Source: JAPUIN01 sp041580375
Lineage (GTDB): Bacteria > Acidobacteriota > Polarisedimenticolia > Gp22-AA2
Assembly: GCA_041580375.1 (NCBI GenBank)
Contig: JBFGDZ010000061.1
Span: 1 to 18,425 of the forward strand
DNA length: 18,425 bases
Reading direction: 5' to 3'
Below are positions 16,494 to 18,425 of the stretch, in pieces. Both the position numbers and the translations under genes were made by a program. Position 1 is the first letter of the stretch. Every line of letters starts with the position of its first letter. The notes under the pieces are model-generated. The model was not told where the DNA came from, ran no database searches, and worked only from the letters and a program-made list of their open reading frames with translations.

Positions 16494-17567
16494 TCAGCAG
16501 CTTGCGGCAGCGGTCTTTTCGTCCGGTTGCCGGTTTGGGGCGTTTTTGGGGCACCTGGCGGACGGAAAGCCTATGAACTCGACGGCCTCTTGCTGGTAGA
16601 CCGGGCTCAGATGCGCGTATCTCATCGTCAGCCTGATGTCCGAGTGGCCCATGAGCCGCTGGAGCCTGAAAACATCCCCGCCGTTCATCATATACCACGA
16701 CGCGAAAGTGTGGCGCAGGGTGTGGACGATAACATCCGGCCCCAGGCCCGCGCCCTGACGGGCCGTGTTGAACGCCTTGTTTATCCGGCCGATGCGCTTC
16801 CCTCCCCAATTGAATACATACTCCCGGGCGTCGCCATCGATGGCGCGCACCTTCCGCAGCCCCCGGAACATTTCGGCCAGCTCCGGGCTGATCGGCACGG
16901 TCCGGCGCTTCTTCCCCTTCGTCGTCTCGGCCTCGAACGTCAGCGTCCCGGTGTCCAGATCGACGGCTCGCCAGCGCAGCCCCACAAGTTCGTTGTGGCG
17001 TCCCCCGGTATGTAGGCCGCACAGGATGATCGGCTTGATGTGGTCGGCCGCCTTGCTGATTAGAGACCGCGCTTCTGCCTCTGTCAGATAACGCTCGGGC
17101 GGCAGCGGCTCCGGCTCCTTATCCACCATGCGGGCCGGGTTATCACCTTTGAAGTATCCCCATTTTTTCGCTTGGGTGAATATGAACGACAGGCACGCGA
17201 GTTGTCGGTTGCACGTCGCGCCGTCAACCTCCAACAGCCGCTTGCTCTTGAACCGCTCGATTTCATACGGCGTGATCTGCTGGAGATAGAGTCCGCTGAA
17301 ATGCTCCTTGAGGACTTTGGTGTTGTGGACGAAGGTGCGGTAATTCTTTCGCTTGGCGTGGAGCGACAGAAATTCCTCCACGATCTTCGCAAAGGGCTTT
17401 GGATCGATCTTCTTGGTAACCTCCGGGTGCCGCATCTCCTTAAGCGCCCGCTTGCGCTCTGTCAGCACTTCGCGGGCATCGTCCTTGCTGCCCACGGCCT
17501 CCCTGATGCGCCTCCCGTAAGCAAAGTATTCAATGTACCAGGTCTCACCGCGCTTAAAGAGTCCCAT
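16494..17567 (-). CDS. Phage/island-type tyrosine integrase
   Basis: A 357-residue tyrosine recombinase that would integrate and excise its element. The N-terminus (GETWYIEYFAYGRRIREAVGS) is an AP2-like arm-binding domain, and residues about 57-150 are a SAM-like core-binding domain. The catalytic set is complete: Arg190 (HTGGRHNEL), Lys217 (TTKGKKRRTVP), His292 and Arg295 (HTLRHTFAS), His318 (LMGHSDIRLTMRY) and Tyr327. The tail to AAASC is a short variable extension. The ATG at 17567 has a GGGGGTG ribosome-binding site. It lies 35 nt after a small ORF and runs toward the tRNA. It is clearly distinct from the XerD in this window. Confidence 0.93.
   Translation of the reverse strand: MGLFKRGETWYIEYFAYGRRIREAVGSKDDAREVLTERKRALKEMRHPEVTKKIDPKPFAKIVEEFLSLHAKRKNYRTFVHNTKVLKEHFSGLYLQQITPYEIERFKSKRLLEVDGATCNRQLACLSFIFTQAKKWGYFKGDNPARMVDKEPEPLPPERYLTEAEARSLISKAADHIKPIILCGLHTGGRHNELVGLRWRAVDLDTGTLTFEAETTKGKKRRTVPISPELAEMFRGLRKVRAIDGDAREYVFNWGGKRIGRINKAFNTARQGAGLGPDVIVHTLRHTFASWYMMNGGDVFRLQRLMGHSDIRLTMRYAHLSPVYQQEAVEFIGFPSARCPKNAPNRQPDEKTAAASC
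16534..16552 (+). repeat. Direct repeat TTTGGGGC in the integrase 3' end
   Basis: Two identical 8-nt units at 16534-16541 and 16545-16552, spaced 11 nt, about one helical turn, lie roughly 55-70 nt from the tRNA. They are inside the integrase coding end (encoding parts of PKNAPN), so they may be chance. They could be integrase arm-type sites. Confidence 0.3.
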
Positions 17568-17602
17568 CGCACACCCCCTATCGCTTGCGCTTCGGCTTCC
17601 GC

Positions 17603-17743
17603 CTACTTGCCCACCGCGCCGCCGCCGCCTTCTTCTACCTCGTCACCGGCAAGGATCGCGGCCAGGAGAGCAGCTTCGGCACCGACAGCACGGGCCTTGA
17701 GCGCCCGAACGACAACCCCTGTCCGTAACTCACCAATAGACAC
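17603..17743 (-). CDS. Small 46-residue protein upstream of the integrase
   Basis: A GTG-started frame of 46 codons: MSIGELRTGVVVRALKARAV, then an Ala/Leu-rich helix and an acidic-to-Gly end (GDEVEEGGGGAVGK). The GTG at 17743 has a GGGGAG ribosome-binding site 7 nt upstream (17751-17756). The stop is 35 nt before the integrase ATG, on the same strand, so the two probably form an operon. Small genes in this position of integrative elements are often excisionases or other recombination directionality factors. However, this protein shows no clear helix-turn-helix, so no function is assigned. It could also be a chance frame. Confidence 0.5.
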   Translation of the reverse strand: MSIGELRTGVVVRALKARAVGAEAALLAAILAGDEVEEGGGGAVGK

Positions 17744-17750
17744 GCTAAAT

Positions 17751-17756
17751 CTCCCC
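17751..17756 (-). promoter_or_regulatory. Ribosome-binding site of the 46-residue gene
   Basis: GGGGAG on the minus strand, 7 nt before the GTG start codon. It is the main reason to consider this short frame real. Confidence 0.5.
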
Positions 17757-17831
17757 ACATCTGAGTATCTCCGCCCTCATCAGGGACTGGCTACGGTTGA
17801 TGCAAAGCGACCGCTGTCAGGGCGGCCCTGA

Positions 17832-17859
17832 TTGATGCGATTCTCATTAGTGATATAGG
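17832..17859 (+). promoter_or_regulatory. Possible promoter of the beta-barrel gene
   Basis: TTGATG (17832-17837), a 16-nt spacer and TATAGG (17854-17859), 4 of 6 matches each. It is the best plus-strand candidate, about 40 nt before the ATG at 17900. Confidence 0.35.
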
Positions 17860-17899
17860 CAGAGAAAGAAATTCACATTCCAAGCCGGGAGGACACCGC

Positions 17900-18425
17900 A
17901 TGCGTCGATTTGGGCTTGCCGCGCTCATCCTCTGCGTCCTAGTGATCGCAACACCTACAAACGTGTTCTGTTTGGGAGATGCACTTTTCGTGATCGGATC
18001 GCGCGAACTAGACGATGATGCTGAACCGGCCGAAAAACAAACGGCGTTCGGTATTTCGGTATTCCTGCGGGGAGAAACGTGGCCAGTCGCCGCAATGTTC
18101 GGCATCCAGACTTCAAACGACGAGGCGAGTTTGTTTGACCCTATGATCGGCCCGTTTACCTTTGAGGCTGGAGTTGAGGAGCTGTATTTCGGCGTCGGAA
18201 AGATATGGGACCGGCGTCCCAGCGTCCGACCGTACATCGCTGGTGGTCTGACCATCCTCAGGCTTGATTTGAAACTCACCGATTCTTTTGGATTGGGACC
18301 GAGTGACGATGACACCACGGTAAGTCCATACGTGGAAGGAGGCGTTTTTTGGCGCGTCGGGCGCTCCTTCAACATAGGAATCAGTGCTAGATTCGTCGTG
18401 CTCGCGGAGGTCGAACCATTTGACA
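17900..18425 (+). CDS. Secreted/outer-membrane beta-barrel-like protein, C-terminus cut by window edge
   Basis: An open frame of 175 residues from the ATG at 17900, still open at the window edge, behind a GGGAGGA ribosome-binding site with 7-nt spacing. It starts with a classical signal peptide (MRRFGLAALILCVLVIATPTNVFC). The rest has alternating hydrophobic strands separated by acidic loops: FGISVFLRGETWPVAAMFGIQTS, FEAGVEELYFGVGKIW, RPYIAGGLTILRLDLKL and SPYVEGGVFWRVG. This pattern, with PYIAGGL, is usual for OmpA-like or OmpW-like outer-membrane barrels. The Cys near residue 24 could make it a lipoprotein, though a lipobox is not convincing. Codon use is richer in A/T than the neighbours, in keeping with a transferred region. 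Confidence 0.75.
   Translation, partial: MRRFGLAALILCVLVIATPTNVFCLGDALFVIGSRELDDDAEPAEKQTAFGISVFLRGETWPVAAMFGIQTSNDEASLFDPMIGPFTFEAGVEELYFGVGKIWDRRPSVRPYIAGGLTILRLDLKLTDSFGLGPSDDDTTVSPYVEGGVFWRVGRSFNIGISARFVVLAEVEPFD

Larger units (their letters stand above)
17744..17899. other. Divergent regulatory region of the element
   Basis: This A/T-richer stretch separates the 46-residue gene from the barrel gene. It contains a short stem TCAGGG-CGG-CCCTGA (17817-17831), another ATCAGGG at 17779-17785 able to pair with CCCTGAT, and two copies of TTGATGC 36 nt apart. These may be operator sites. No coding sequence was seen. Confidence 0.4.
16481..18425. mobile_element. Left end of a probable integrative element (partial)
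   Basis: The stretch begins at tRNA-Arg and contains a phage-type integrase, a small gene just upstream of it and, divergent from these, a more A/T-rich secreted-protein gene. Codon choice in the integrase and barrel gene visibly differs from the strongly G/C-ending codons of the rest of the window. The right end is outside the window, so whether it is a prophage, genomic island or decayed remnant is unknown. Confidence 0.5.

Overview
The window is GC-rich, densely packed bacterial chromosome, mostly on the minus strand, with a small integrated-element boundary at its right end. MurJ (lipid II flippase), a pseudopilin-like fold, a probable outer-membrane barrel and an acetyl-CoA carboxylase alpha subunit suggest a Gram-negative-type cell. 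An HspR-controlled dnaK operon together with a DUF4388 (PATAN) protein fits Acidobacteriota, Myxococcota-like or related high-GC lineages. Taxonomy cannot be fixed from the sequence alone.

Positions 1-6150 form one minus-strand unit in the order dnaK, hsp20, dnaJ, hspR, an RpoD-like short sigma factor, a DnaC/DnaI-like helicase-loader ATPase and a thiolase that runs off the left edge. Junctions are overlaps or very short gaps. A near-consensus sigma-70 promoter in front of dnaK has a HAIR operator (the HspR binding site) built into its -35 and spacer. HspR, encoded in the unit, would therefore repress the whole unit, and DnaK is its usual co-repressor. There is no grpE in the cluster.

Positions 6239-9938 hold a second minus-strand operon: a DUF1844 protein, a large membrane protein with TPRs and a zinc ribbon, and a DUF4388 protein with one membrane segment and a pseudopilin-like tail. 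It diverges from mazG (plus strand, 10091), with back-to-back promoters between them. The 3' end of mazG runs about 190 bp into accA on the opposite strand.

Positions 10857-14881 hold accA and, upstream of it, the coupled trio murJ, dtd and xerD, each joined by a 4-bp ATGA overlap. The ssb gene diverges from murJ and ends at a strong intrinsic terminator (15490-15516). A membrane-anchored TPR protein (15636-16361, GTG start) and a tRNA-Arg(CCT) gene with encoded CCA follow on the minus strand.

From 16481 to the right edge the content changes. A phage-type tyrosine integrase stops 13 nt before the 5' end of the tRNA. Upstream of it are a previously unlisted 46-codon GTG-start small gene with a good ribosome-binding site, a non-coding divergent region, and a more A/T-rich secreted beta-barrel-like gene truncated by the window edge. 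I read this as the left end of an integrative element lying on the unusual, 5' side of the tRNA.
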